A stretch of DNA of 36,782 nucleotides from Mariprofundaceae bacterium (GTDB lineage: Bacteria > Pseudomonadota > Zetaproteobacteria > Mariprofundales > J009). Where the stretch lies: the NCBI GenBank assembly GCA_015489095.1, contig WFMN01000095.1, positions 1-36,782 of the forward strand, read 5' to 3'. The notes beneath the pieces are model-generated. The model did no database searches. It had not been told where the DNA came from and was given only the letters and a program-made list of their open reading frames with translations. A program made the position numbers and the translations under genes. Of this stretch, positions 14,837-23,679 are shown piece after piece. Positions within the stretch are counted from its first letter, which is position 1. Every line of letters starts with the position of its first letter.

Positions 14837-15759
14837 CCGTATCTGCACTGAACAAAGCCCTACTGGGCAAGATTGAAACCACCCCCGGCACCGATGCCGC
14901 TCCTGCAGCGGGAACGGATGCCATCCGCATTATCAGCGCCACACCCAATCTGGATGTGTCGCCGCTGGAATACGATGCGGTCAAGCAGACCTTCGGCAAA
15001 CGGGTCGGGCCACTCGATGAGCGCGCGATGTCGCTGGATGTCGAGTTTTACATCCGTTCTGGTGGCGCGCTAGGCACCGTGCCTGATTTCGCGCCGATTG
15101 CGCATGCCGCCGCACATACGGTCGCCTCGGTCGCCAATACCAGCGTATCCATCGACCCGGTTACGGCGATTGGCTCCGCGCGCCACACCGCCAGCTTTTA
15201 CTACTACGAGGACGGGCTGCAATACAAGTATATCGGGGCTGTCTGCTCTGCGTTCTCCATCGACTTCCCGCTCGACGGCGAGATTCGCGCCAAGGCGACT
15301 ATCACCGCGCCATTCTTGGCGCCGACTGCAGTGGCGCTGCCCACGGGTTTGACTTACCAGTCCAGCGATCCCATCCATCCGCGTCCCGCCGATGTGATCA
15401 CCGATGCTGGCACGGCTATCCGTGTGGGGTCGTTTTCGTTCGACTCTGGTATCGCCGGGTCGGTTCGCCGCCTGATCGGCGGTGCCGAGGCCAATGTCAC
15501 CGCGCGTGACCGCAGCAAGATCACCATCAGCAAGGATTCGCTCGGTACCGTGGCAGATATTACCCGCCTGACCGGGGTTACAGCCGGATCGTTTTCGGCG
15601 GTGATGGGCAGCGCAGGCAACCGTCTGACGCTATCCAGCGCCAAGGCGTACTACGGCAATCTCAAATCAGAGACCCAAGATGTGCTGATGATGCGCACCA
15701 TCGACCTGCTGCTCGACGAGACCAACGGCGATGATGCTTACCACATCCTGATCGACTGA
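14833..15759 (+). CDS. major tail tube protein
   Basis: The 308-residue protein is beta-rich with repeated Ser/Thr/Ala-Val strands, beginning VSALNKALLGKIETTPGTDAAP, a typical opening of phage tail-tube proteins (KIETTPGTD). Its position between tail terminator and tail assembly chaperone, its length and GAGGAGAAA before the start support this. The tube surrounds the tape measure and DNA channel. No sheath gene accompanies it. Confidence 0.75.
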   Translation: MTVSALNKALLGKIETTPGTDAAPAAGTDAIRIISATPNLDVSPLEYDAVKQTFGKRVGPLDERAMSLDVEFYIRSGGALGTVPDFAPIAHAAAHTVASVANTSVSIDPVTAIGSARHTASFYYYEDGLQYKYIGAVCSAFSIDFPLDGEIRAKATITAPFLAPTAVALPTGLTYQSSDPIHPRPADVITDAGTAIRVGSFSFDSGIAGSVRRLIGGAEANVTARDRSKITISKDSLGTVADITRLTGVTAGSFSAVMGSAGNRLTLSSAKAYYGNLKSETQDVLMMRTIDLLLDETNGDDAYHILID

Positions 15760-15760
15760 T

Positions 15761-16138
15761 ATGGCACTGAAACTTTTAACCAGAAAAGACGCGCCGCTGA
15801 AAGATGAGACGATGGGTATAGAGGTGCGCCTTGGTCGCTTGTTGCCAGAGCATATCGCGGAGGTGCAGGGGCTGTTGCAGACGGCGGAGACGCGTACGGT
15901 CGCGGCGGTCAAGGTGGGCATGTTTGCCCTGCGCAAGATTGTCTCGGAGATCAGCGTGCGCGGCGAGAAATACGACCCATTGGCATTGGGCTACACGCTT
16001 GATACGCGTGACGCGGACAATGCGGTCTTTTTGACCGGCCTCTCATCGATGATTATCGAGGAGTTGCTGGTCACCGATGAAGCAAAAAAAAAGCACAGCG
16101 CGCAGCCATCGCCTACTGGGGAAGTAAGCGGTGCTTGA
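15761..16138 (+). CDS. tail assembly chaperone, short form (gpG-like)
   Basis: The 125-residue protein (LTRKDAPLKDETMGIEVRLGRLLPEH; VGMFALRKIVSEISV) occupies the lambda G position, between tail tube and tape measure. Near its end the codons GCA AAA AAA AAG contain the slippery heptamer A AAA AAG at 16087-16093. Ribosomes that do not slip end at TGA 16136-16138. The short form coats the tape measure during tail assembly in lambda; the same role is inferred here. Confidence 0.75.
   Translation: MALKLLTRKDAPLKDETMGIEVRLGRLLPEHIAEVQGLLQTAETRTVAAVKVGMFALRKIVSEISVRGEKYDPLALGYTLDTRDADNAVFLTGLSSMIIEELLVTDEAKKKHSAQPSPTGEVSGA
16087..16093 (+). promoter_or_regulatory. programmed -1 frameshift site A AAA AAG
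   Basis: Nine A's at 16084-16092 followed by G contain the canonical bacterial slippery heptamer, in the zero-frame phase A|AAA|AAG needed for a -1 slip. The -1 frame is open from here to 16395. The position, at the end of the gpG-like gene, is the conserved one for dsDNA phage tail chaperones. Confidence 0.85.
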
Positions 16139-16395
16139 ATTGCCCAAACTCGGAGCGAGGCGCGCCGCATGCCGATCGCTGCCAGTCGTCGCAGCCGGTC
16201 GAGTGGATTGCGGGGGTAGAGTCTAATGCCTGCCCGGTCATCGACATGCTCGAACTCTGGCCGGCCTTTCGCGCCTACCAACTGCTCGAGCATCATCACA
16301 CATGGCCACAGGCGGGCGGATGGGAAGATCAGTCGCCACTGTTTGTGGATCTGGTTGAGATCATAGACGCATGCCGTCCCATTCCAGCAAGCTAA
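16093..16395 (+). CDS. gpT-like extension of the tail assembly chaperone (via -1 frameshift)
   Basis: After the slip the frame continues for 100 codons as AQRAAIAYWGSKRCLNC... and ends with an aromatic, helical part (DMLELWPAFRAYQLLEHHHTWPQAGGW). The fusion of the first 111 residues of the upstream gene with this part would be about 211 residues, like lambda gpGT, which bridges the tape measure and tube subunits. The extension has no good independent start (only TTG 16135). Four cysteines in the first half (CLNC, C, C) may bind metal. It overlaps the tape-measure start by 25 bases. Confidence 0.8.
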   Translation, partial: AQRAAIAYWGSKRCLNCPNSERGAPHADRCQSSQPVEWIAGVESNACPVIDMLELWPAFRAYQLLEHHHTWPQAGGWEDQSPLFVDLVEIIDACRPIPAS

Positions 16396-18548
16396 AAATC
16401 CTCATCATGGGCGATGCAAAAAACGCCCAGGATGCATTTAATCAAGCGCGTTCGGCGGCGGAGGTAACCTCGCAGGCGATGGTGACATCGTTTGCGGCTG
16501 CCTCCGCAGCGTTCGGGCTTGTTGGCGGTGCTGCGCTTAAAACCAGCGCCGAGTTTGAGAAGTTCCGCACGCAACTGGACACCATCGAAGGATCAAGCAG
16601 TCGTGCTGCCGCTTCGATGGATTGGATCACCAAGTTCACCAAAAACACACCGTTTGAGCTGAAGCAGGTCACCGATGCCTTTGTGCAGATGAAGGCGTTT
16701 GGGCTTGACCCGATCGCCAACGATTCACTGCGTGTGCTTGGCGATACATCTGCCGCTATGGGGCGCACGCTGGATCAGGGAGTGCAGGCGCTGGCCGATG
16801 CTGTTACTGGTGAGTTTGAGAGGTTGAAAGAGTTTGGCATCAAGGCGCGCACGGTGGGCAATCAGGTGCAGTTCTCCTATCAGCAGAATGGGCAGGCGAT
16901 GGTGGCCACCGCCGACAAGACCAGCCAAGATATGATACAGGCTACGCTTCTTGGTATTTTCAACGATAAGTATGCAGGCGGCATGGATAAGCTGTCGCAG
17001 ACTTGGGGCGGCATGACCTCCAACATGTCGGACAGTTGGACGATCTTTCAGAAACAGATTGGCGACGCGGGGGCATTTGACGCAGCGAAGGGTTCGCTGG
17101 CGATCATCATGGATGAGATGAACAAAAACGACACCGCAGTGCGGCAGTTGGCGCAGGATATTTCGGGCGGCCTGATCACCGGGATGGAAGTGGCTACTAC
17201 TGGTGCCGCCCTGTTTGCCAAGGGGTTTATTGCACTTGGGACGGTAGCAGATGGTGTTGCTGTGGTGTTGGATGGCGTGGCGCTTACCGCAGTGCAGGGG
17301 TTTGATAAAATGCTGTCGGGGCTGATGCAGTTCTACGGAGCGCTGGCCAATCTACCTGGCAGTTTGGGTGAGCCATACGCCCAAGCGAGAAAAGATATTG
17401 TCGCTTTTCGCCACGATCTGGCAGGCACGACATCGGCTATTGCCGCGACCGGTTCCGGTGCGCTGGACAAGCTAGGGCAGAGCGTTGGAGATGCAGCCCT
17501 AGAGTTTGACAATATTGATCAAAAAGCGGTGAAGTTTTTCACCGTGATGGAAAAAGCGCGCAATGCAGGTGCTGCCTCCTCATTATCTCCCACCGCACCA
17601 CAGGCTCCAACAGCCACATCCACGGCAACCAATACCCAAAGCCCGGAGGTCACCAAGGCTCTCTCCGATGCGCAGAAGATCATCGACATCCACTCCGCCA
17701 AGTGGCAGAAGATCCAGACGATGGGTCAGGCGGCGTTCGGCTCCGAACAGGAGTTGATGCTTGCCAAGGCGCAGGCGGAGGATGCGCAACTGGTTGCCGA
17801 GCAGCAGCGCATCGAGGCCGCTGCCCAGCAGCAGGGCGCGGGCATGGAGCAGATACAGGCGCTACGCGATTACTACGACCAGTTGCGCATTGATCGTGCG
17901 CAGCAGACGGCAGATCAATTGGCGCAGATTGATGCGGAAACAGCAGCAGCCCAGCAGCGGGTGGAGAAGCAGGCAGCATCGGCACGGTTGGATTTGGCGT
18001 CCAATGCGATGGGTGCGCTGTCGGGGATGCTGGCTAATGGTGGCAAGAAGGCGTTCGAGGCATCCAAGGCGCTATCGATTGCACAAACGGTCATCTCCAC
18101 CTATTCCGCTGCGCAAAAGGCGTATGAGTCGCAAATGGCGATACCAACACCGGATGCTCCGGCACGGGCTGCAGTGGCGGCAGGTGTTGCTATTGCCCAA
18201 GGTGTGGCGCGCGCGGCGGCTATCGCTTCAACCAGTTATGGATCGCGCAGCGTCAGCAGCCGTGCCGGCGGCGCAACCACCCCCGGGGGAATAGCCAGCC
18301 AGCGCGGATTTTCCGGGAGCCGTCAGCCCACCACCTTCAATCCGGGATATGTGCAGTCGCCCAATGCTTACCGCAACACCGGCCAGCCCACTATTCAGGT
18401 TGTGCAGCATATCAACGCCCCGGGGGCGACAGCAGGCACCGCCCAGCAAATTCAGCAGGCGGCCGCGCTTGGTGCACAGCAGGCGGTGGCGCATGTTGCC
18501 AACGACTTTCAGACCAATGGCCCATTGCGGCAATCGCTGGCAGTTTAA
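16371..18548 (+). CDS. tail tape measure protein
   Basis: The 725-residue protein has the conserved N-terminal tape-measure region (AEFEKFRTQLDTIEGSS, WITKFTKNTPFELKQVTDAFVQMKAFGLDP), hydrophobic segments around 265-310, a long coiled-coil stretch (about 425-560; AQLVAEQQRIEAAAQQQ, QTADQLAQIDAETAAAQQRVEKQA) and a conserved C-terminal part (KALSIAQTVISTYSAAQKAYE). In siphoviruses its length sets the tail length; using 0.15 nm per residue this would be a tail of roughly 100 nm. The start at 16371 lacks a strong ribosome site, and the gene overlaps the chaperone extension, so coupling is likely. Confidence 0.9.
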   Translation: MPSHSSKLKILIMGDAKNAQDAFNQARSAAEVTSQAMVTSFAAASAAFGLVGGAALKTSAEFEKFRTQLDTIEGSSSRAAASMDWITKFTKNTPFELKQVTDAFVQMKAFGLDPIANDSLRVLGDTSAAMGRTLDQGVQALADAVTGEFERLKEFGIKARTVGNQVQFSYQQNGQAMVATADKTSQDMIQATLLGIFNDKYAGGMDKLSQTWGGMTSNMSDSWTIFQKQIGDAGAFDAAKGSLAIIMDEMNKNDTAVRQLAQDISGGLITGMEVATTGAALFAKGFIALGTVADGVAVVLDGVALTAVQGFDKMLSGLMQFYGALANLPGSLGEPYAQARKDIVAFRHDLAGTTSAIAATGSGALDKLGQSVGDAALEFDNIDQKAVKFFTVMEKARNAGAASSLSPTAPQAPTATSTATNTQSPEVTKALSDAQKIIDIHSAKWQKIQTMGQAAFGSEQELMLAKAQAEDAQLVAEQQRIEAAAQQQGAGMEQIQALRDYYDQLRIDRAQQTADQLAQIDAETAAAQQRVEKQAASARLDLASNAMGALSGMLANGGKKAFEASKALSIAQTVISTYSAAQKAYESQMAIPTPDAPARAAVAAGVAIAQGVARAAAIASTSYGSRSVSSRAGGATTPGGIASQRGFSGSRQPTTFNPGYVQSPNAYRNTGQPTIQVVQHINAPGATAGTAQQIQQAAALGAQQAVAHVANDFQTNGPLRQSLAV

Positions 18549-19151
18549 GTGGCTGTCTTGGCATTCCCCAACATTTTGCCAACATCGGCGGATTGGCGGT
18601 TGCGCCCCAACACCGCATCGTTCACTTCGCCGTTTAACCGCACGGTGCAGACCTTCGAGCGTCCGGGGGCACGATGGGAGGTGGCGCTTAATTTCGCCAA
18701 CCTGACAGCTGCTGATGGGCGAACGATGGCAGCATTCCTCACGGCATTGCGTGGAGAGGCGGGAAGGTTCACACTGCACGACCATACACAGCCCACCATT
18801 CGAGGTGCAGCGGCCACAGATTCCCCCGTGGTTTCTGGCGCAGGGCAAACGGGGAGTACATTGGTGGTCGCCAACCTGACCGCCAATGTTATCGGCGCAT
18901 TTTTGGCCGGGGACATGATCGGTGTAGGCACGCAGCTCTGTATGGTGACGGCGGATGCCAACAGCGATAATGCGGGTATCGCCACGCTTTCCATCGAAGC
19001 ACCGTTGCGGACATCGCCAGCTGATCTATCCGCCATCACCGTTACCAAGCCAACGGCAACCTTCAAGCTGAAAGACGACAACCAAGCGGCATGGCGTGTG
19101 CAGCCGGTGCTGTACAGTTTGGCGCTGACCTGCGAAGAGGTGTTTGTGTGA
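18549..19151 (+). CDS. distal tail/minor tail protein
   Basis: The 200-residue, beta-rich protein begins MAVLAFPNILPTSADWRLRPNT and contains RTVQTFERPGARWEVALNFANL, a pattern common to tail-tip genes located right after the tape measure. GTG at 18549 directly follows the tape-measure stop. A middle domain (about 80-150) may be an inserted beta domain. It probably forms part of the ring that starts tail assembly. Confidence 0.65.
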   Translation: MAVLAFPNILPTSADWRLRPNTASFTSPFNRTVQTFERPGARWEVALNFANLTAADGRTMAAFLTALRGEAGRFTLHDHTQPTIRGAAATDSPVVSGAGQTGSTLVVANLTANVIGAFLAGDMIGVGTQLCMVTADANSDNAGIATLSIEAPLRTSPADLSAITVTKPTATFKLKDDNQAAWRVQPVLYSLALTCEEVFV

Positions 19152-19702
19152 GAAACCTCGCAGCGTTAATGAACACCGCTACCAAGGCGGACAATGTGAC
19201 CTTTGGCTGGGCAGTGGAGTTGGATTTTGCCGACGGCTTTGTACGGCTCAACACCACGCCATCCGAGCAGACTATCGAGGGAAACCTCTACACAGGCGTT
19301 GGTGACCTAGGCACGGTGTCGCCGATCAACGAAAGCAGCAACCTCAAAGTGACAGGGGTAAACCTCACGCTATCTGGTGCCAGTTCCGCACTGGTGACAG
19401 AGGCGTTGAGCAGCAATTATGCCGGGCGTAGCTGCCGTATCTTCCTCATCTTGTTCGATACCAACTACGCCATCATCGGTACGCCATATCCGGTAGGGAC
19501 ATGGCGCATGGACACCATGAGCCTCAACATGGGGTCGCAGTCGTCCATTACGCTGACGGCCAACTCCATCCTTGCGGATTGGGATAGACCCCGCGTGCGT
19601 TACTACACCGACCAAGATCACCAAGGTCGGCATCCCGGGGACAAGTTCTTCGAGTTCCTTGCCCCCAATGTGGAGCGCATTATCAACTGGGGCATCGCAT
19701 GA
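19148..19702 (+). CDS. tail tip protein (DUF2163-like)
   Basis: The 184-residue protein has features of tail-tip proteins that follow the distal tail gene: FVRLNTTPSEQTIEGNLYTGVGDLGTVSPI, LKVTGVNLTLSGA, and near the end RVRYYTDQDHQGRHPGDKFFEFL. The position corresponds to lambda L. GTG at 19148 overlaps the upstream TGA by three bases; the next gene overlaps by 4. Confidence 0.7.
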   Translation: MRNLAALMNTATKADNVTFGWAVELDFADGFVRLNTTPSEQTIEGNLYTGVGDLGTVSPINESSNLKVTGVNLTLSGASSALVTEALSSNYAGRSCRIFLILFDTNYAIIGTPYPVGTWRMDTMSLNMGSQSSITLTANSILADWDRPRVRYYTDQDHQGRHPGDKFFEFLAPNVERIINWGIA

Positions 19703-20106
19703 TCGAGGATTGGCCAGAGCGCATGAACGCGGTGATCGAGGAAGCACGGGATAAGCCGTTTGCGTGGGGTGAGCACGACTGCTGTCTGTTCGCAGCCGAT
19801 GTTGTACAGGCCATCACCGGAAAGGATTATGCCAAGGAGTACCGTGGCAAGTACAAGACCATGCGTGGTGCGTACAAGCTGCTCAAGAAGAAGCCGTTGG
19901 CCAAGGTGCTGGATAGTAGGTTTAAGCGCACGCCATTCCCCAACCGTGGCGATGTGGTGCTGATTCCTGGCAGCATGGTGGGTTCAGTGCAGGACGCGTT
20001 GGGCATTTGCATTGGCGTCAAGGTGGCATTGGTAAGTGAGGGCGGTGGCTTGGACTTCATGCCGTATGGCGGGGATATGAAAGCATGGAGCGTGCGTAAT
20101 GGGTAA
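19699..20106 (+). CDS. NlpC/P60-like tail-tip hydrolase (DUF6950-like)
   Basis: The 135-residue protein carries FAWGEHDCCLFAADVVQAITG, the N-terminal catalytic-cysteine motif of small NlpC/P60-related phage proteins at the lambda K position. They are thought to open the cell wall during DNA entry. A later region (RGDVVLIPG) matches the conserved beta strand before the catalytic histidine, but a clear catalytic histidine is not visible, so activity is uncertain. Confidence 0.7.
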   Translation: MIEDWPERMNAVIEEARDKPFAWGEHDCCLFAADVVQAITGKDYAKEYRGKYKTMRGAYKLLKKKPLAKVLDSRFKRTPFPNRGDVVLIPGSMVGSVQDALGICIGVKVALVSEGGGLDFMPYGGDMKAWSVRNG

Positions 20107-23100
20107 AGCCGCCCAATACATCATCGGCGGCGTAGAGGTTGTTGCTGGTGTTGCTGTCATTGCATTCACCGGCAACATTGCAGCAGGTGCGGCACTGATC
20201 GGGTCGGGCGTAGCAACCATTGCCGGAGCTGCCCTTGCACCCAAGCCGGAAGGGGTAACCCCCGCCGACCCCCAGCAGCAATCGCATGTGTTCAAAGGCA
20301 CCACAGTCCCGCAAAAGATCATCTATGGTGCGATGCGTGTATCTGGTCCACTGTATGAGATCGCGGCTAATGGCAATCTGACCCCCATGCAGATACAGGC
20401 CAAGCCGACTACCAATCTTGTGGCAGTCACTGCGCCATCGCACACCAACGATATGCTGCATGTCATCATCCCGCTTGCCGGGCATGAGGTGGAGTCCATC
20501 GGCAATGTGATTATCAACAACGAGTTGGTCAGTCCCGGTACAGGTGGAACCTTGACCGCAGATGAACAGGCGCAAGTTGCCAAGTACGCCCCCTATGTGC
20601 GGGTGAAGCGGCACCTTGGCGGAGCCGGACAGGTGGCCGACCCTGACTTGGTGGCGGAAGTGCCGGAGTGGACATCCGCCCATATCGGTACAGGCATTGC
20701 TTACATTTATCTGCGCCTCAAATACAACCGTTCGCTGTACCCGCAAGGGCTGCGCAACATCCAAGCAGATGTGTTGGGCAAGAAGGTGTATGACCCCCGT
20801 ACTGGCAATACGGCATGGAGTGATAATTGGGCGTTGTGTATGCGGGATTACATGACCTCCGACTACGGCTTGGCGATGACCACTGCAGAGGTGGATGACA
20901 ACTATATTATCACAGCCGCCAACATCTCGGACGAGATTGTAGCCACTGCCAACGGCGGCTCGCAGAAACGCTACACCTGCAACGGTACGCTCGACCTATC
21001 CAAGAACCCAACCACGCTGCTCAAGAGCATGCTGACCGCAGGCATGGGGCATTTGATCCCCTCCGTGGAAGGCAAGGCGCGGCTGATTGCGGGGGCGTAT
21101 GTCACGCCGACATTGAGCATAGGCGAGAACGACCTGCGCGGGGATGTTTCCTACAAGCCAGCCGTGGGTGCCAAGAGCAAGGTGAACACCATTGTCGGGC
21201 AGTACAAAGGACCGGACTCAAGCTGGGTGCAGGTGTCGTTCCCGCAGGTAGGTGTGCAGGCGTATGTGACCGCTGATGGTGGGGTGATCAAGCGCGAGAT
21301 CAAGCTGCCGTTTTGTACCGACCACGAGCGGTGCCAGCGCATGGCGAAGCTGCAGCTGGAGTGGGAGCGCATGGGTGGGATTCTTCACCTGCCGTGTAAG
21401 ATCACCATGCTGGAAGCGGTGACGATGGACAATGTGATGGTCACGCTGCCGGAACTTGGCTTTGTGAACAAAGTGTTCCGCGTGATTGATTGGCGATTGA
21501 ACAGCGACCTTGGTGTTGATTTAACACTGAAAGAAGACGCCGCGTCGATCTACGCATGGTCAACGGCAGATGCCACACCATTTACACCTACCCCTGTGGC
21601 GTTGCCTACATTGCCGACAGGCACCTACCTGCCCGTGATTCCGGGGCGGGTGAACGGGCTGGAGATTTCCGGGCAGGGGAACAACACCGATTATTCAGGG
21701 CGCGATGTTCACTTTGTTTGGCGGCATGTGACGCAATCGGATTACCAAGCCTTGGGCAGTGAGATATTCGGCGCTGGCTCTGGTGGGTTGGATGCTTGGT
21801 TTGCTGGCTATGAGATTGAGATTTCTGTGGCTGGCACAGTCATCCGCCGTGAGATCGTGCAGGACAACTCCTACATCTACTCCTTTGAGAAGAACCGTGT
21901 TGACGCTGGTGGGCCACATCGTGCGTTTGTTATTGCGGTACGGATATTGGGCAAGCAGAACCAGCGGTCGCAGCCAACTGTGCTGTCTGTGAATAATCCA
22001 GTGCCACAGGTTCCAAGCCCAATCAATATCACCCCGCTGCTGCGTGGGCTGATGATCTCGTTCGACCCGCCAACCGATTCGGACTATGCCGGGGTGCTGG
22101 TGTATGCCTCCACTGCCAGCGGCTTCACGCCGGACGCCTCAACACTGGTGTATGATGGCCCCGGCAACCATTTTCGTATCGACAATTTGCAATCGAACAC
22201 AGCCTACTATGTGGTTGTAGCACCTTACGATGTGTTTGGTAAGACAGGGCTGAACATGTCGGGCGAGATTTCCACCACAACTGTGCGCATTACCAGTGCG
22301 GACATTACACCGGGGTCTGTCGATAACATCGCCCTCGACCCAGCCTTGCAGGTTGATCAGATACCCATCATCCAACAGAACATCAGCAGCCTGCAAGGTT
22401 CGGTGGGTAGCAACTCCGCCAGTATAAGCAACGAAGCGACACTGCGTGCCAATGGTGATTCGGCCAATGCTCAGGCAATCAGTACGGTATCATCCACAGT
22501 GGACGGGCACACAACGACGATCAGCCAGCATACGACATCAATTAACGGAATTGAGGGGCAGTACGCTGTACGCATTGATGCAAATGGGCATGTCACCGGG
22601 TTTGGGTTAATAAGCCAAGGAGCCAATGGCGCACCTAGCACATTCACCATCTTGGCGGACAAGTTCCAGCTGGTTGATCCCAACAATCCCAATGCGACAA
22701 CAGCGCCGTTTTCTGTTGATGCGAATGGAAACGCTTATTTTCATGGTGACATCAGTGCGGCCAATGGCACATTCCGTGGTGCACTGTTGTCCCCCGGTGT
22801 TGTGTCGTTTTACGACAATGTGGCTGGGTTCTACCTTGATACTACGGGGGCTTTTCGGTTAGGCAATGTAAACTCCGGGCAGTATTTGTCATACCTCGCT
22901 GGTGAGCTAACCATCGGTGGCAATGTGAACATCACTGGCACAGCCGTTATTGGCACTTTGCAGCTTGCCAACAATGCGGTGAGTTACACCCATCGTACAA
23001 CGGGTGGTGCATCATCGCTCACTATACCTGCGTTAACGGTCAATAGTTCGTTGCTCATTTCCGCGAAGGGGTACACCCATTCAGCGGCGGCTATCAATAC

Positions 23101-23281
23101 CGCATTGTATGCCAACGGCGTGGCGATTGATACCAATTACAGCCATACTGGTGGAGCCTCGCAGGATGTCGCCACCGCCCTGACAACCGCTTACAATAAG
23201 CCTGCTAACACGGCTGTTACCCTCTCTGTTGGTGGATTCTCTGGCAGTGTGTCAATAGCGGTGCTGGAGGTGATGAAGTGA
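20099..23281 (+). CDS. host-specificity tail tip protein (lambda J-like)
   Basis: The 1060-residue protein starts with two hydrophobic segments (about 5-50; YIIGGVEVVAGVAVIAF, AAGAALIGSGVATIAGAAL). The central part (about 60-480) has the tail-protein fold (VPQKIIYGAMRVSGPLYE, ADVLGKKVYDP). A fibronectin type III-like domain lies about 640-735 (PINITPLLRGLMISFDPPTDSDYAGVLVY, TAYYVVVAPYDVFG), followed by a coiled stretch (about 745-815) and a DUF1983-like part (YAVRIDANGHVTGFGLISQG, about 820-890). The last about 100 residues are a Ser/Thr-rich beta domain that probably contacts the receptor. Lambda J has the same layout. Confidence 0.85.
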   Translation: MGKAAQYIIGGVEVVAGVAVIAFTGNIAAGAALIGSGVATIAGAALAPKPEGVTPADPQQQSHVFKGTTVPQKIIYGAMRVSGPLYEIAANGNLTPMQIQAKPTTNLVAVTAPSHTNDMLHVIIPLAGHEVESIGNVIINNELVSPGTGGTLTADEQAQVAKYAPYVRVKRHLGGAGQVADPDLVAEVPEWTSAHIGTGIAYIYLRLKYNRSLYPQGLRNIQADVLGKKVYDPRTGNTAWSDNWALCMRDYMTSDYGLAMTTAEVDDNYIITAANISDEIVATANGGSQKRYTCNGTLDLSKNPTTLLKSMLTAGMGHLIPSVEGKARLIAGAYVTPTLSIGENDLRGDVSYKPAVGAKSKVNTIVGQYKGPDSSWVQVSFPQVGVQAYVTADGGVIKREIKLPFCTDHERCQRMAKLQLEWERMGGILHLPCKITMLEAVTMDNVMVTLPELGFVNKVFRVIDWRLNSDLGVDLTLKEDAASIYAWSTADATPFTPTPVALPTLPTGTYLPVIPGRVNGLEISGQGNNTDYSGRDVHFVWRHVTQSDYQALGSEIFGAGSGGLDAWFAGYEIEISVAGTVIRREIVQDNSYIYSFEKNRVDAGGPHRAFVIAVRILGKQNQRSQPTVLSVNNPVPQVPSPINITPLLRGLMISFDPPTDSDYAGVLVYASTASGFTPDASTLVYDGPGNHFRIDNLQSNTAYYVVVAPYDVFGKTGLNMSGEISTTTVRITSADITPGSVDNIALDPALQVDQIPIIQQNISSLQGSVGSNSASISNEATLRANGDSANAQAISTVSSTVDGHTTTISQHTTSINGIEGQYAVRIDANGHVTGFGLISQGANGAPSTFTILADKFQLVDPNNPNATTAPFSVDANGNAYFHGDISAANGTFRGALLSPGVVSFYDNVAGFYLDTTGAFRLGNVNSGQYLSYLAGELTIGGNVNITGTAVIGTLQLANNAVSYTHRTTGGASSLTIPALTVNSSLLISAKGYTHSAAAINTALYANGVAIDTNYSHTGGASQDVATALTTAYNKPANTAVTLSVGGFSGSVSIAVLEVMK

Positions 23282-23667
23282 ACCTGTTTATCAAAACAGA
23301 CAAGTCAGGAAATATACTGGATCAACTGGTGTCGCAACACACAAAGATCAAGGGGTATATCAAGCTGCCACTCTCCGAGGAGCATAATTTGGGCAAGGGG
23401 TGCAGATACAACGGCAAGACCATTGATCCACCACCCCCGCCATCAGCGCAGGAACTCTGGAGTGCTGTGCGACTGGAAGTAACCAGACGGCTACAGGCGT
23501 CCGATTCTGTGCTTGCAACGCTGTTGCTGCCTGATTCGTACCCTACCCTCACTGCCAGTCAGAAAGCGGCCAAGGTTTCGGCGTGGAAGGTATATCGCCA
23601 GCAGCTACGAGACATCACCATGCAAAAAGACCCGGCCAACATCGTGTGGCCTACGCAGCCCAAATAG
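23278..23667 (+). CDS. fibre-region chaperone/tail assembly protein
   Basis: The 129-residue protein begins with a short beta segment and a proline run (IDPPPPPSAQELW), then helices ending LRDITMQKDPANIVWPTQPK. This W..YRQ.LRD...P.....WP pattern is common in tail fibre assembly chaperones and short tail proteins encoded beside fibres. GTG at 23278 overlaps the J-like stop. Confidence 0.6.
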   Translation: MNLFIKTDKSGNILDQLVSQHTKIKGYIKLPLSEEHNLGKGCRYNGKTIDPPPPPSAQELWSAVRLEVTRRLQASDSVLATLLLPDSYPTLTASQKAAKVSAWKVYRQQLRDITMQKDPANIVWPTQPK

Positions 23668-23679
23668 GGAGGGAGTGAA

